Origin: Selenomonas timonae
Lineage (GTDB): Bacteria; Bacillota; Negativicutes; Selenomonadales; Selenomonadaceae
Assembly: GCF_014250475.1 (NCBI RefSeq)
Contig: NZ_CP060204.1
Location: forward strand, 2,245,001-2,309,000
Length of the DNA stretch: 64,000 nt
Direction: 5' to 3'
Positions 33,231 to 42,089 of the stretch are shown here, in pieces; positions within the stretch are counted from its first letter, which is position 1, and each line of letters opens with the position of its first letter. The position numbers and the translations under genes were made by a program. Under the pieces are notes generated by a model. It did not search any database. It was not told where the DNA came from and saw only the letters and a program-made list of their open reading frames with translations.

Positions 33231-34586
33231 TTGAAAAAAATGTTTTCTTCATTCTTTCATTTTATCGCAAGCGTCGTTCTTGCGGCAGGAGCTGCGGGAT
33301 ACTGGTACATCGCGGGCGACATCACAGTCGAAGCAGCGTCCGAAATTTTTCTCGGGGTCTTTCTCGCCGCTTCGCCTCTGCCCTTCATTGTCTCGCGCAT
33401 GCTCATTGGACTGCGCATCAAGCGGCGGCTGCGTGACTCGGGTATCACATGCAGCCGCATGAGCGCACTCACGGAGCTGCTGCATGTGGACACAATCGCA
33501 TTCAACCGCAACGGCACGCTCACGGAAGGCAGCGTATTCATCTCTGCGCTCGTGCCCGAGGGCATGACGCAGGGCTCTCTGCTCGCACTCGCCGCGAGTG
33601 CCGAGCGCGAGGCAACACACCCCTATGCGCATGCACTCTACGACACCGCTGTCCAGCGCGGTCTGCACCTGCAGCGTCACTCTGCCGCGCGCGAGACGGA
33701 GAGTTTCGGCGTCGAGGCGCTGATTGCACGCACGCCTGTGCGCGTTGGCAAGAAGGAGTGGCTGCAGGAGGAGAACATCGAGATCAGCGCTGCGCTCCTC
33801 ACGCGCGCCGATCAGCTTGCAACGAGCGGACAGACGCCACTCTTCGTCAGCTCAAGCAAATACGCGCGCGGCATCATCGCCGTCCGCGACGATGTACGAG
33901 CAGAGGCGCGGCGCGCACTGATCGCCCTGAAGGAGCGCGGACTCTCCCTCATCCTCCTCACGGGTGAGACGAAGCGCCTCGCAAATGCAACGGGCAAAGA
34001 GCTCCGTATCAGCGAGGTGCGCGCCGACCTCACGGGCACGGACAAGGCACGCGAGATCCGTCTGCTCCAATCGCGCGGTGCAGTCGTTGCGATGGTCGGT
34101 GACCCTATGGCAGATCAGCCAGCCCTGCGTGCAGCAGACATCAGCATCGGCTGCCCCTCCTCGCTCGAGAAACAGCCCACCCCCGAAGAGGAAGACACGC
34201 CGCGCGATCCGCTGCATGAGGAACTCATGCGCGGACAGAACGATGAGAAGCCAAGCGAAATGGAGCCGCTTATGCCTCCTGAGGATGCTGCCTACTTTGA
34301 GGCACAGGCACTGCGCAACCAGGGACGATCCACAAGCTTCATGCCGGACATTGTACTGGACAAGGAGGGGCTGCCGAGTCTTGTCACGCTCTGGGACACA
34401 TGCAATGCCGCACGCGCACGCGCAAAACAGAATCGCTGGCTGAGCCTCCTCTTTCTCTTCCTCTTTACACCTGCCGCAGCGGGCGTACTCACCTTCTTCG
34501 ATGCCACCGTGCTCCCCTATCCCATCGTCGGCGGTGCTCTTGTTTTGCTCCTCATTCTGCTCATTGTGAACGCACTTCGGGAATGA
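33231..34586 (+). CDS. Truncated P-type-ATPase-like protein with degenerate catalytic motifs
   Basis: A 451-residue protein whose order of parts matches the C-terminal two-thirds of a P1B-type metal ATPase: two transmembrane helices (about 7-30 and 36-60), a P/N domain, and two C-terminal helices (about 403-422 and 428-447). There is no actuator domain and no earlier membrane helices. Key residues are replaced: the DKTGTLT loop reads NRNGTLT (phosphorylated Asp is Asn92), the CPC metal motif reads SPL (48-50), TGD reads TGE (244-246), and GDGxNDxP reads GDPMADQP (290-297). The HP pair of the N domain (130-131) is kept. A 55-residue acidic insert follows the P domain. It starts at a TTG after AGGAG. 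Transport by phosphorylation is unlikely; the role is unknown. Confidence 0.75.
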   Translation: MKKMFSSFFHFIASVVLAAGAAGYWYIAGDITVEAASEIFLGVFLAASPLPFIVSRMLIGLRIKRRLRDSGITCSRMSALTELLHVDTIAFNRNGTLTEGSVFISALVPEGMTQGSLLALAASAEREATHPYAHALYDTAVQRGLHLQRHSAARETESFGVEALIARTPVRVGKKEWLQEENIEISAALLTRADQLATSGQTPLFVSSSKYARGIIAVRDDVRAEARRALIALKERGLSLILLTGETKRLANATGKELRISEVRADLTGTDKAREIRLLQSRGAVVAMVGDPMADQPALRAADISIGCPSSLEKQPTPEEEDTPRDPLHEELMRGQNDEKPSEMEPLMPPEDAAYFEAQALRNQGRSTSFMPDIVLDKEGLPSLVTLWDTCNAARARAKQNRWLSLLFLFLFTPAAAGVLTFFDATVLPYPIVGGALVLLLILLIVNALRE

Positions 34587-34595
34587 GGTTAATAA

Positions 34596-34621
34596 ATATT
34601 CATTCTTAAATAAGTGAATAT
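34596..34621. promoter_or_regulatory. AT-rich inverted repeat upstream of the cyd promoter
   Basis: ATATTCA and TGAATAT (34596-34602 and 34615-34621) flank an inner CTTA/TAAG pairing. The element lies 11 bases upstream of the cydA -35 and 10 bases after the preceding stop codon. It may be an operator for a redox-responsive regulator, or a weak terminator; it matches no consensus I can name with confidence. Confidence 0.35.
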
Positions 34622-34632
34622 ATCCATCTAAC

Positions 34633-34661
34633 TTGTATTTCATTTTAACCTATGATATAAT
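34633..34661 (+). promoter_or_regulatory. Promoter of the cydABDC operon
   Basis: TTGTAT (34633-34638) and TATAAT (34656-34661) with a 17-bp spacer. The leader of about 85 bases contains a CTTTTGT/ACAAAAG hairpin before the AGGAGGGG ribosome-binding site. Confidence 0.8.
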
Positions 34662-34750
34662 TCACCGAATCAGAGTCTTTTGTCGCAGAGAGCGCACAAA
34701 AGTCGGTGTTATTATCATCATAGGTATTTTATTTTAGGAGGGGTTTGGAA

Positions 34751-36121
34751 ATGGAAGAAGTGCTGCTGTCACGATGGCAGTTTGCAATCACCACCATCTA
34801 TCACTTTCTCTTCGTCCCCGTCACCCTCGGCATGGCGATTTTCGTCGCCATGCTTGAGACGTGCTATGTGCGGACGAAGAAGCCGGAGTGGAAGAAGACC
34901 TGCCGAAAGCTGTTGCATTTCTTCGGCACGCTCTTTCTCATCAACTTTGCGATGGGTGTCGCTACCGGTCTGGTGCAGGAGTTCCAGTTCGGCATGAACT
35001 GGTCGGAGTATTCGCGCTTCATGGGCGACATCTTCGGCGCACCGCTCGCACTTGAGGCACTGACGGCGTTCTTCCTCGAGTCGACGTTCCTCGGCATCTG
35101 GATGTTCGGCTGGGATAAGCTGCCGGAAAAGGCACACTGTGCCTGTATTTGGCTCGTTGCTCTCGGCAGCAATCTGTCCGCGTTCTGGATTCTCGTCGCG
35201 AACTCCTTCATGCAGCACCCTGTCGGCTACACCATTGCCAACGGGCGCGCGGAAATGGCGAGCTTCTTTGAACTCGTGACGAATCACTACATCCTCGGCG
35301 AGCAGTCTCATACGCTCTTTGCCGGCATCACGACGGCGGGCTTTGTCGTCATGGCGGTCTCGGCTTGGAAGCTGCTCCACGATACGGAATCACGCTACGC
35401 CTTTACACAGGCGATCAAGGCGGGCGCGATTTACACCATTGTCGGCGTCGTCGGCGTCATCGCAAGCGGACATCTGCACACGCAGTATCTCGCGCAGGCA
35501 AGCCCGATGAAGCTCGCCGCGATGGAGGCACTCTGGGAGACGGAGGATCCTGCGCCGTTCGCTGTACTCGCCTATCCAAACATGGAGAAGGGGCACAACG
35601 ACTTCGAGATCACGATCCCCTATATGTTCACGATCATGGTACATGACGGCATCCAGGGTGAGGTGCGCGGCATCAACGACCTTCAGAAGGAAGCCGTCGA
35701 AAAATTTGGTCCTGGCGACTACCGTCCGCATGTCACCATGCTTTTCTACGCGTTCCGTGCGATGGTCGGCGCCGGCTTCTTCATGGTGCTCGTCTCGCTC
35801 GTGGTGTTCTACCTCGCGAAAAAGGACAAGCTGTTCTCGGCGAAGAAGTTACTCTTCGCGCTCCCGTGGCTCGTCATCGTTCCTTTTATTGCGAATTCCT
35901 GCGGCTGGATCGTTGCGGAGATGGGTCGTCAGCCGTGGCTCGTCATGGGGCTGCAAAAAACCGTTGACGGTGTGTCGCCGAACCTTACCTCGGCAGAGAT
36001 TATGTTCACGATAATCGGCTTTACCGTGCTCTATCTGCTGCTCATCATCACGGCGCTCTACATCGCCTTCCGCTTCATCCGCCGCACGCAGATCACACCT
36101 GCCATCGAAGGAGGGAAGTAA
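34751..36121 (+). CDS. cydA: Cytochrome bd oxidase subunit I
   Basis: A 456-residue integral membrane subunit of the quinol:O2 oxidoreductase that carries hemes b558, b595 and d. His20 in [10 protein letters not shown] matches the conserved N-terminal heme ligand, and the GRQPW signature is near residue 394. The quinol-binding Q-loop is of the short, Firmicute type. The ATG at 34751 lies seven bases after AGGAGGGG; an in-frame TTG at 34745 is less likely. First gene of the cyd operon. Confidence 0.95.
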   Translation: MEEVLLSRWQFAITTIYHFLFVPVTLGMAIFVAMLETCYVRTKKPEWKKTCRKLLHFFGTLFLINFAMGVATGLVQEFQFGMNWSEYSRFMGDIFGAPLALEALTAFFLESTFLGIWMFGWDKLPEKAHCACIWLVALGSNLSAFWILVANSFMQHPVGYTIANGRAEMASFFELVTNHYILGEQSHTLFAGITTAGFVVMAVSAWKLLHDTESRYAFTQAIKAGAIYTIVGVVGVIASGHLHTQYLAQASPMKLAAMEALWETEDPAPFAVLAYPNMEKGHNDFEITIPYMFTIMVHDGIQGEVRGINDLQKEAVEKFGPGDYRPHVTMLFYAFRAMVGAGFFMVLVSLVVFYLAKKDKLFSAKKLLFALPWLVIVPFIANSCGWIVAEMGRQPWLVMGLQKTVDGVSPNLTSAEIMFTIIGFTVLYLLLIITALYIAFRFIRRTQITPAIEGGK

Positions 36122-36123
36122 GA

Positions 36124-37140
36124 ATGGACTACAATATTCTCTGGTTCGTGCTCATCGTCGTCCTCTTCACGGGATTCTTCTTCCTTGAGGGATTCGACTA
36201 CGGTGTCGGCACACTGCTCACACTCCTCTCGGACAAGGAGAGCGACCGCTCTCAGATCGTTCGCTCCATCGGCCCTGTCTGGGACGGGAACGAGGTCTGG
36301 ATGATTACGGCGGGCGGCGCAATGTTCGCGGCATTCCCGCATGTCTACGCCACGCTCTTCAGCACGTTCTACATTGCGCTCTTTCTCATGCTCGTCGCGC
36401 TCATCCTGCGTGCGGTCGCATTCGAGTTTCGCCATCAGCGCACGGATGAAAAATGGCAGCGCGCATGGTCGTGTGCGATTGCGTTCGGCAGCATCGTCCC
36501 CGCGTTCCTCTGGGGCGTGGTTGTCACGAACCTCATCGCGGGTCTGCCCATCGGCGCAAATATGGTCTATCGAGGCGGCTTTTTCGATCTCCTGACCCCG
36601 TACACGGTGGTCGGCGGCGTGACATTCTTCGCAGTCTTTGCATTCCACGGCGCGACATTCCTGAACCTGCGCCTTACGGATCGCTACCTGCTGGAGCGTG
36701 CACGCAGCTATGGGCTGAAATTCGGTGTCGCTGCAGCGCTTCTCTACGTACTCTGCATGGTACTCACGTACACGAATACCGACCTCTACAGCAGCCCGCT
36801 TGCAGCTGGCGCACTTGTCCTCTCCGCCGCAGCGTTTGTCGCTGCCATCGGTGCGCTCTATGCCAAGGCACATAAACCCGCGTTCATCCTTGGCGGTCTT
36901 GCCATCGCGGGCACGACGGTTGGCTTCTTCGCGGGGCTCTTCCCGCGCCTCATGGTCTCAAGCCTGAATGCGGGCTGGAGCCTCACGATCTACAATGCGT
37001 CCTCAACGGAGTACACACTCTCCATCATGACAGTCGCAGCGGTCATCCTCGTTCCGATTATCCTCGGCTATCAGATCTGGACGTACTACATCTTCCGCAA
37101 ACGCATCTCTCCAAACGATGCGGGACATCAGGCATACTAA
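36124..37140 (+). CDS. cydB: Cytochrome bd oxidase subunit II
   Basis: A 338-residue membrane protein, the structural partner of CydA. The N-terminal segment FFLEGFDYGVGTL and the WDGNEVWM motif are typical of CydB. The gene begins two bases after the cydA stop with a GAAGGAGGG box inside the cydA end. Together the two subunits reduce oxygen to water with menaquinol, giving oxygen protection and some proton-motive force. Confidence 0.95.
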   Translation: MDYNILWFVLIVVLFTGFFFLEGFDYGVGTLLTLLSDKESDRSQIVRSIGPVWDGNEVWMITAGGAMFAAFPHVYATLFSTFYIALFLMLVALILRAVAFEFRHQRTDEKWQRAWSCAIAFGSIVPAFLWGVVVTNLIAGLPIGANMVYRGGFFDLLTPYTVVGGVTFFAVFAFHGATFLNLRLTDRYLLERARSYGLKFGVAAALLYVLCMVLTYTNTDLYSSPLAAGALVLSAAAFVAAIGALYAKAHKPAFILGGLAIAGTTVGFFAGLFPRLMVSSLNAGWSLTIYNASSTEYTLSIMTVAAVILVPIILGYQIWTYYIFRKRISPNDAGHQAY

Positions 37141-37145
37141 TCACA

Positions 37146-38792
37146 ATGAAAAAAAAGAAGTCCATTCTACGCTCTGTGCTGCACACCGAACGCAGCAGCC
37201 TCCTCATACGCGCGGTGATCGAACTCCTCCACGGGGGGCTCGTCATCGCGGCGGCATGGGAAACTGCCGTCATCGTGAATGCAGTATTCATGGAGCACGG
37301 CGGACCTACCGAAACAGCATCAGATCTTCTGATGCTGTTTTTGTGCGTCCTCTCTATGGCACTGCTGCGCCTCCCCAAGGGACGCATCGAGGCGCAGCTC
37401 TCCCATCGGCTGCGCCTCTCTGTACGCACGGCCTTGCACGAGGCGATGCTGATGCACGGACGTACCTCTGCAGGTACACTGACACTGACCCTTGAGCGCG
37501 TAGATGCACTCGACCCATTCTTCCACACGGTGCTGCCAACGATGATTGCGGGCGCAGTGCTCATCCCTCTGATCCTCATTGTCACGGCGTTTGCAGACCC
37601 ACTCTCGGCGCTGCTCTTCCTCGTAACGCTGCCGATTGCGCCGTTCCTGCTCTTCCTCATCGGAAAGGCGACGCGCCGTGCGAGCGAACGCCAGTGGGAC
37701 AAGATGCAGACGCTCACAAACGGCTTCGGCGAGCTTGTGCGCGCGGCAATGACGCTCAAGATCTTTCGCCGCATCGATGCCGAGGGCGTGCATCTCGCGC
37801 ATATGAGCCACAGCTTCGCCGAGGCATCGCTCTCCGTTCTCCGGCTTGCCTTTGTCTCGGCATTCGCACTGGAGCTGATTACCACCCTCTCGATTGCGCT
37901 CATTGCCGTCTCCATCGGTCTGCGTCTTCTGGAAGGAATGATGTCCTTCCAGCCGGCGTTCTTTGTACTCATTCTTGCGCCGCTGTTCTATCAGCCACTG
38001 CGCGAGGGCGGCATTGCATTCCATGCAGCGATGGATGCAAAGACGGCAGAGGAGGCGCTCACCCCCTATCTGGATCTCCCCTCCCCCACGGACGGCGCAC
38101 GCAGTCAGATCCTGTCACCGCCCGCCGTGCATACAGAACAGCTCTCCTATCGCTATCCACTGACCGCGGAGGAGGTGCTTACCGATCTGACCCTCTCCTT
38201 CCCCGCAGGAAAGTCCACGGTGCTCGCAGGGGCGAGCGGCATCGGCAAGTCCACGCTGCTCCTCCTGCTCGCAGGTCAGATTGCACCGACCGAGGGAAAG
38301 ATTGTGCTCGCGGACGGGGCAGGGAGCGCCAACGTATTTGACCTTACACAGCTCTCGGAGGCAACAAAACAAAATCTCATCACCTACGTACCACAGGAGC
38401 CGCATATCTTTACAGCAACGCTCGCCGAGAATGTCAGCCTGTGGCATGAAAACGCCTCGGACGAAGCCGCTATCGAGGCGCTCGAAGCAGCGGCACTCGG
38501 AGACTTCGTGTGCGCCCTGCCCGAGGGACTTCGGACACCGCTCGGACAGGGCGGACATCCCCTTTCTGCCGGACAGCGTCACCGTCTCGGGCTCGCACGG
38601 GCGTTCTTCCAGAACCGCCCCATTGTCCTCCTCGACGAGGTGACAGCGGGACTGGACGAAGCGACAGAAGCAACCGTCATTCATGCACTGACGCGCTTTG
38701 CCCATCATCGCACGCTGATTCTGACATCACACCGCCCCGCACTCATTGCGTGGGCAGATCATGTCATCACATTGGGAGGTGAGCACGCATGA
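37146..38792 (+). CDS. cydD: CydD-type half of the CydDC ABC exporter
   Basis: A 548-residue ABC half-transporter: an exporter membrane domain (about 1-315) then an ATPase with Walker A GASGIGKS at about 362-369, the signature LSAGQ and Walker B IVLLDEV. CydDC is needed for bd oxidase assembly; it was described as a cysteine/glutathione exporter and more recently as a heme transporter. It starts five bases after cydB with only a weak ribosome-binding site. In Bacillus naming this position would be cydC. Confidence 0.9.
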   Translation: MKKKKSILRSVLHTERSSLLIRAVIELLHGGLVIAAAWETAVIVNAVFMEHGGPTETASDLLMLFLCVLSMALLRLPKGRIEAQLSHRLRLSVRTALHEAMLMHGRTSAGTLTLTLERVDALDPFFHTVLPTMIAGAVLIPLILIVTAFADPLSALLFLVTLPIAPFLLFLIGKATRRASERQWDKMQTLTNGFGELVRAAMTLKIFRRIDAEGVHLAHMSHSFAEASLSVLRLAFVSAFALELITTLSIALIAVSIGLRLLEGMMSFQPAFFVLILAPLFYQPLREGGIAFHAAMDAKTAEEALTPYLDLPSPTDGARSQILSPPAVHTEQLSYRYPLTAEEVLTDLTLSFPAGKSTVLAGASGIGKSTLLLLLAGQIAPTEGKIVLADGAGSANVFDLTQLSEATKQNLITYVPQEPHIFTATLAENVSLWHENASDEAAIEALEAAALGDFVCALPEGLRTPLGQGGHPLSAGQRHRLGLARAFFQNRPIVLLDEVTAGLDEATEATVIHALTRFAHHRTLILTSHRPALIAWADHVITLGGEHA

Positions 38793-40399
38793 CTGCACTT
38801 GTTCGTCTGCTCGCAATCGCGGCACCGTCAAAGGCATTGCCCGCCCTCCTCGCGGGTGTTCTCGCGGCCGCCTCGGGCATTGCTCTGATCGGGACGGCTG
38901 CGTGGATCATCGCAAGCGCGGCACTGCAGCCGCCGCTCTCCACGCTTGCACTTGCGATTACATTGGTGCGGGCGTGCGGCATCGGGCGTGCCGTCTTTCG
39001 CTATCTCGACCGTCTGCTCTCCCATCGACTTGCATTTGCGTGCTATGAGAACCTACAGCAGGCAACCTATCGACGTTCTGCTGCAACGATTCCTCTGCGG
39101 GAGGGCAATGTCCGCGAAGGCGAATTTCTGCACGATCTTCTGACGGGCTGCGAGACCCTGCGTGACTTCTACCTGCGTACCGTTCCGCAGCCGCTGATTG
39201 CAGGAATGCTCACTGCCGTGACCTGTGCGGTACTCCTGCCGCTCAGCCCATGGGGCGCACTTCTTATTGCATTTCTCTATCTCCTGCATCTCGCCCTCCC
39301 CCACCTTCTGCATGAAGCAGATCTGCGCACGGAGAGCACTTCCTATCGAGAAATTTTGCTCGACCGCCTCGACGGACGTGCTGAGCTTGCGGCGGCGGGT
39401 ACACTCAGACGGACACAGGGACAGCTCGATCATGCAGCGGAGGTTTTTCAGCAAAAACAGGATGACAAACGCACGAAGCGCGAGCGCCTCTTCACCTTGC
39501 TCGATGTTCTGCGTGTCGCGGTCTGGATTCTCCTGATTGTTCTCCTTACGCCGCGCGTCGCGGACGGGACACTGACAGGCGTGCAGTACGCTGTCTGGGT
39601 GCTCGTCCTCGAAGCCGTTATCAGCGAGTACCGTCCTCTGCCCGCCGCAAGCCTCGGTGCAGTGGAGGCAGTGCAGGCAGCAGAGACGATCCTGCCAGCA
39701 AAGGAACAGTCCTCTGAAAAAAACTTGTCAGCATCCTCTCTCGCGTGGCAGGAGGATGCTCCGCTGATTGCGGCGGAGCATCTCGCCTTTGCCTACCATG
39801 ACGGCATTCCGATCCTGCAGGATTTTTCATGCACGATTCGGCGCGGCGAGCACACGGCGATCATCGGCGAGAGCGGCGCAGGCAAGACCACGCTTGCAAG
39901 CCTTCTCCTGCGCCTCTGGGAGCCCGACAACGGTACAATCTCATATAGAGGAGTACCGCACACCGCCATTTCTGCCGACGCCTCACGCGCCCTCTTTGGA
40001 GCGTCCCTGCAGGGGAGCTTTCTCTTCAGCACATCGACGCGTGACAACTTCCTGCGCCTGCACGCGGATATGGATGAGCAGCGGATGTGGCATGCACTTG
40101 AAACAGCGCAGCTTGCCGATGTCGTGCATGCGCTCCCCGCAGGCCTCGACGAGCCGCTCGGTGTAAATGCCGCACGGCTCTCGGGTGGACAGCGCAGCCG
40201 CCTTCTCACGGCGCTTGCCCTTGCCTCCGATGCCCCGCTGCTCCTCCTCGATGAACCCACAGCAGGACTGGATGCAGAGCGTGGTGCACGCCTGATTGAG
40301 TGTGTGCTCGCGGCACTCGATGCACGCGGCGGTACGCTCATCGTCATCACGCACGACCTTCCCCTTTTAGACCGTATGAAACAGGTGATAGAACTATGA
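38789..40399 (+). CDS. cydC: CydC-type half of the CydDC ABC exporter
   Basis: A 536-residue ABC half-transporter that pairs with CydD. Walker A GESGAGKT is at about 360-367, with signature LSGGQRSRL and Walker B LLLLDEPTAGLD near the C-terminus. Its ATG overlaps the cydD stop by four bases and follows GGGAGGTGAG. The membrane domain is in the N-terminal 310 residues. Bacillus naming would call it cydD. Confidence 0.9.
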   Translation: MTALVRLLAIAAPSKALPALLAGVLAAASGIALIGTAAWIIASAALQPPLSTLALAITLVRACGIGRAVFRYLDRLLSHRLAFACYENLQQATYRRSAATIPLREGNVREGEFLHDLLTGCETLRDFYLRTVPQPLIAGMLTAVTCAVLLPLSPWGALLIAFLYLLHLALPHLLHEADLRTESTSYREILLDRLDGRAELAAAGTLRRTQGQLDHAAEVFQQKQDDKRTKRERLFTLLDVLRVAVWILLIVLLTPRVADGTLTGVQYAVWVLVLEAVISEYRPLPAASLGAVEAVQAAETILPAKEQSSEKNLSASSLAWQEDAPLIAAEHLAFAYHDGIPILQDFSCTIRRGEHTAIIGESGAGKTTLASLLLRLWEPDNGTISYRGVPHTAISADASRALFGASLQGSFLFSTSTRDNFLRLHADMDEQRMWHALETAQLADVVHALPAGLDEPLGVNAARLSGGQRSRLLTALALASDAPLLLLDEPTAGLDAERGARLIECVLAALDARGGTLIVITHDLPLLDRMKQVIEL

Positions 40400-41112
40400 C
40401 ACAGGAACACTTTCACGAACTCATCCACGTTGTTTTGGATCGTCTCGGAGCGGCAGCCCCGCCGCACGAGCTCTTTGCAGGCGGTGTGGAGGACTGGCAT
40501 GCACGCGCACGCCTTGCCCACTTCCTCACACAGACCGAAGAATACCATGCCGAAGCCTTGGAGCTCTTTCTGAGCGTCGTCGACGCAGAGCCGAACGAGG
40601 AGCTTGCACAGGATGTAGAGGAAAAAGTCTATGCTATGCAGGGGCTGAGTGCCCTCGAAGCGGCGGACAAGGCGACCCGGGAAGCTGCGCTTGAGCACAT
40701 CAACCTGGCGATCGAATGTGCCGAATCCACGGATTTCCTCTACAAGTACATCCTGCGCGGCGAGCTCTGGGCGGATCGCTGGAATCTCATGCACAAGCTG
40801 CGCATGACCGAGGAAGCAGAGGCGGAGGCAGATGAGCGCATTGCCGCCTTTGACGGCCTTGCGGAGGCGGTGCCGCACAATTCCTATCTCTACTACGGCT
40901 ATCGGTTCAAGGCACATCTCGCCGCCGAGCGCGGCGTCGTTCTCATCGCAAAGGACTATATGCACATGGCAATTCACGCGATGGAGATCCCGCCTGCGTA
41001 TGAGCAGGGCCTTGCGGATGCCTTTGCCGCGACACATGAAAATGCCCCGTGGATTCTGCGTGAAATCGACCGCGCGACACCGAATCCAGAAGGACTGCAC
41101 TGGGATATATAG
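40396..41112 (+). CDS. Uncharacterised helical-repeat (TPR-like) protein at the end of the cyd operon
   Basis: A 238-residue, predicted cytosolic protein, not recognised as a named family. It is helix-rich and acidic; a segment WHARARLAHFLTQTEEY followed by EALELFLSVVDAEPN has tetratricopeptide-like spacing, and a second repeat-like stretch occurs near residues 90-130. No signal peptide or catalytic motif is visible. Its ATG overlaps the cydC stop (ATGA), so it is translated with the bd oxidase genes and may help assembly of that system. The cyd terminator follows. Confidence 0.75.
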   Translation: MTQEHFHELIHVVLDRLGAAAPPHELFAGGVEDWHARARLAHFLTQTEEYHAEALELFLSVVDAEPNEELAQDVEEKVYAMQGLSALEAADKATREAALEHINLAIECAESTDFLYKYILRGELWADRWNLMHKLRMTEEAEAEADERIAAFDGLAEAVPHNSYLYYGYRFKAHLAAERGVVLIAKDYMHMAIHAMEIPPAYEQGLADAFAATHENAPWILREIDRATPNPEGLHWDI

Positions 41113-41168
41113 AAGCCGCTGATAACTTCAGCCCATTGTTTTGTCCGAGATTTCTATACTTTCTTTTG

Positions 41169-41206
41169 GATCTGCTGCATAAATGATGCGGCAGATCTAT
41201 TTTTAT
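41169..41206 (+). terminator. Intrinsic terminator of the cyd operon
   Basis: GATCTGCTGCAT and ATGCGGCAGATC (41169-41180 and 41186-41197) form a 12-bp stem with one G-U pair and a 5-base loop, followed by TATTTTTA. The rest of 41207-41357 is AT-rich leader of the lipoprotein gene, with a GATAAAAT -10-like box near 41268-41276 but no clear -35. Confidence 0.85.
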
Positions 41207-41357
41207 AGAATTTTTTCAAAATTTTTCGTGAAACCTGTTATTTATGACAGTACGTTTTTTCTTTGCCTGTGATAAAATATAGGGGAACTTTCTGGAGAGT
41301 ATCCAAAAGGGATATTGGGTTGGTTTTGGTTTTTTCTCAGGAAAAGGAGGAACGACG

Positions 41358-42014
41358 ATGAACACCTATATGTCAACGATGAGCAAGCTCTTGCTCGCCC
41401 TCTGTTTCGCACTCTTTACGAGTGTCACGCTCATGGGTTGCGGCGGGAACGATCCGAATGTTGATGTCCAGGCACTCGCGGAGGGAATCGGTCACGGTGA
41501 TACCGCTGCGATGAAGGATTTCAAGCTGACAGGCGACGGTGCCAAGCCCATCAGTGAGGTCTTCATCAAAGAGCTCGGGAAGAGTCTCAGCGCAACGCAG
41601 GAAGGAATGGACAGTGCCCAGAAGATCATGGGTGACAAACTCAAAGAACTAAAGATCAAGACGGAGGTCGTATCCAAGAGCGATAATTCCGCTAAGGTCA
41701 AGATCACGACCGACTACATTGAATTCGCTTCTGTCATGATGGGTTCAATGCAAAAGATGGAAAAAGAGATCGAGAAGATGGATCCAAACGATATGTCAGC
41801 TCTTGACAAGTTCGGTGATATGTACCTGAAGCTATTCTCCGACGACATGAAGAATGCCAAGGTTGCGGGACAGCAGTCCTTCGAGGTCGAGGTCAAAAAG
41901 GACAAGGACACGGGCAAGTGGATTCCCGATGACATCGGCAAATTCCAGGAAGATCTCGCTAGATACATGCTCTTCAAGGGCGGCGATGACTCCATCCTAG
42001 ACGAGATGAAATAG
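41358..42014 (+). CDS. Uncharacterised lipoprotein
   Basis: A 218-residue protein with a lipoprotein signal peptide ending LMGC, where Cys28 would be lipidated after cleavage by LspA. The mature part is Lys- and Asp-rich, with alternating helix and strand, and holds the segment VVSKSDNSAKVKITTDY, suggesting a small DUF4878/NTF2-like or similar fold; no family is assigned with confidence. The ATG follows AAAAGGAGG. Monocistronic, ending in a terminator shared with the convergent nuo operon. Confidence 0.8.
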   Translation: MNTYMSTMSKLLLALCFALFTSVTLMGCGGNDPNVDVQALAEGIGHGDTAAMKDFKLTGDGAKPISEVFIKELGKSLSATQEGMDSAQKIMGDKLKELKIKTEVVSKSDNSAKVKITTDYIEFASVMMGSMQKMEKEIEKMDPNDMSALDKFGDMYLKLFSDDMKNAKVAGQQSFEVEVKKDKDTGKWIPDDIGKFQEDLARYMLFKGGDDSILDEMK

Positions 42015-42033
42015 AAACTTTTCCCCAGCACAC

Positions 42034-42066
42034 AAAAAACGCCCGACGTTCCGTCGAGCGTTTTTT
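42034..42066. terminator. Bidirectional terminator between the lipoprotein gene and nuoN
   Basis: AAAAAACGC...GCGTTTTTT with an inner CGACG/CGTCG pairing (42034-42042, 42044-42048, 42052-42056 and 42058-42066). It has T runs in both directions and serves both convergent units. Confidence 0.9.
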
Positions 42067-42089
42067 GATTGGGCATTGGATGATTAAGT

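Noticed and set aside
33231-34586. Annotation as a functional copper-transporting ATPase
   Set aside because: The phosphorylated Asp, the CPC motif and the actuator domain are all missing, so the usual product name would mislead.
41110-41127. Fourth copy of the GGAATCRCTGATAAA repeat after the cyd operon
   Set aside because: Only CGCTGATAA is shared and the flanks do not align, so chance similarity is likely.
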